From positions 1 to 6,586 of the forward strand of contig DQZA01000020.1 of assembly GCA_011042035.1 (NCBI GenBank): a DNA stretch of 6,586 nucleotides, given 5' to 3'. A program made the position numbers and the translations under genes. The notes below the pieces were generated by a model that made no database searches, was not told where the DNA came from, and worked only from the letters and a program-made list of their open reading frames with translations. This DNA is from Desulfobacteraceae bacterium. GTDB taxonomy: Bacteria > Desulfobacterota > DSM-4660 > Desulfatiglandales > Desulfatiglandaceae. Below are positions 6,328-6,586 of this stretch, in pieces (position 1 is the stretch's first letter; every line of letters starts with the position of its first letter).

Positions 6328-6586
6328 GTGGCAAAGGCTAAGCTTCTCATCAATAATGGCATGCATCGTTTAATGAACAACAAGAAATATCGACTTCTCT
6401 TTACGGGACTGATTGGCGATACAGACATCTTTAGAAAGAAGATGGCTCAAAAGGGGGTAAAAGACTCCTTTGTTGATAAGATGCTTAGCGAGGCCCCAGT
6501 CATTATTAAACAGAACTTGACCCTTGAATCTGCTAGAAAGTATGCTGACACTCTCTCGGAAATGGGGGCCCGCATTACTATTTTGG
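6328..6586 (+). CDS. Hypothetical protein, N-terminal part (runs off right edge)
   Basis: An open frame from GTG at 6328 to the window end, 86 complete codons, with AAAGG (6318-6322) five bases upstream. It begins VAKAKLLINNG, then KKYRLLFTGLIGDTDIF, and later VIIKQNLTLESARKYADTL and EMGARITIL. The pattern is a short strand ending in TG, a helix, a strand with IIK, a helix with ARKYA and a strand after GA. It looks like a small alpha/beta module of the kind seen at the N-terminus of various uncharacterised proteobacterial proteins, and loosely like the ribosomal L7/L12 C-terminal fold. I do not recognise the family. ATG codons at 6361 and 6373 are alternative starts but lack a ribosome binding site. 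It is on the pyrG strand, 34 bases behind it, and probably co-transcribed. No signal peptide or membrane segment is seen in the visible part. Confidence 0.72.
   Translation, partial: MAKAKLLINNGMHRLMNNKKYRLLFTGLIGDTDIFRKKMAQKGVKDSFVDKMLSEAPVIIKQNLTLESARKYADTLSEMGARITIL

Overview
The window is about 6.6 kb of bacterial chromosome of moderate GC content. The best guess for the source is an anaerobic Desulfobacterota (former Deltaproteobacteria)-like organism. The reasons are a GAF-domain sigma-54 activator of the type common there, an enoyl-CoA hydratase-family enzyme beside it, and the look of the palindromic repeats. This is an inference from gene style; nothing in the window fixes the taxonomy.

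Left part, minus strand, reading from about 4150 down to 1. The order of transcription is der (ribosome-assembly GTPase, 4150-2804), a small cyclophilin-like TM1367-family protein (2754-2386), an enoyl-CoA hydratase/isomerase-family protein (2313-1519), and a sigma-54-dependent activator with an N-terminal GAF domain (1411 to beyond the left edge). Gaps are 49, 72 and 107 bases, so the first three could share a transcript. The activator has no good in-frame ATG. Its frame opens at a TTG just behind a run of nine G, while the nearby ATG is out of frame by one G.

Middle, 4151-4703. This is a 553-base gap between the divergent der and pyrG genes. It holds a cluster of GC-rich tandem, self-complementary repeats in front of der, two identical 19-base palindromes 188 bases apart, a minus-strand stretch that reads like the tail of a response-regulator receiver domain (probably a gene relic), and two sigma-70-like promoter candidates facing pyrG.

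Right part, plus strand. pyrG (CTP synthase, 4704-6293) has all the catalytic residues I can place, but carries several substitutions in normally invariant nucleotide-binding motifs and probably belongs to a non-classical PyrG branch. Thirty-four bases downstream a GTG-started gene of unknown function begins and runs off the right edge.

No complete new defence, mobile or biosynthetic system is visible. The points most worth a second look are the poly-G tract at the activator start, the unusual PyrG, the crotonase-family protein lacking both standard catalytic glutamates, and the repeats and relic between der and pyrG.
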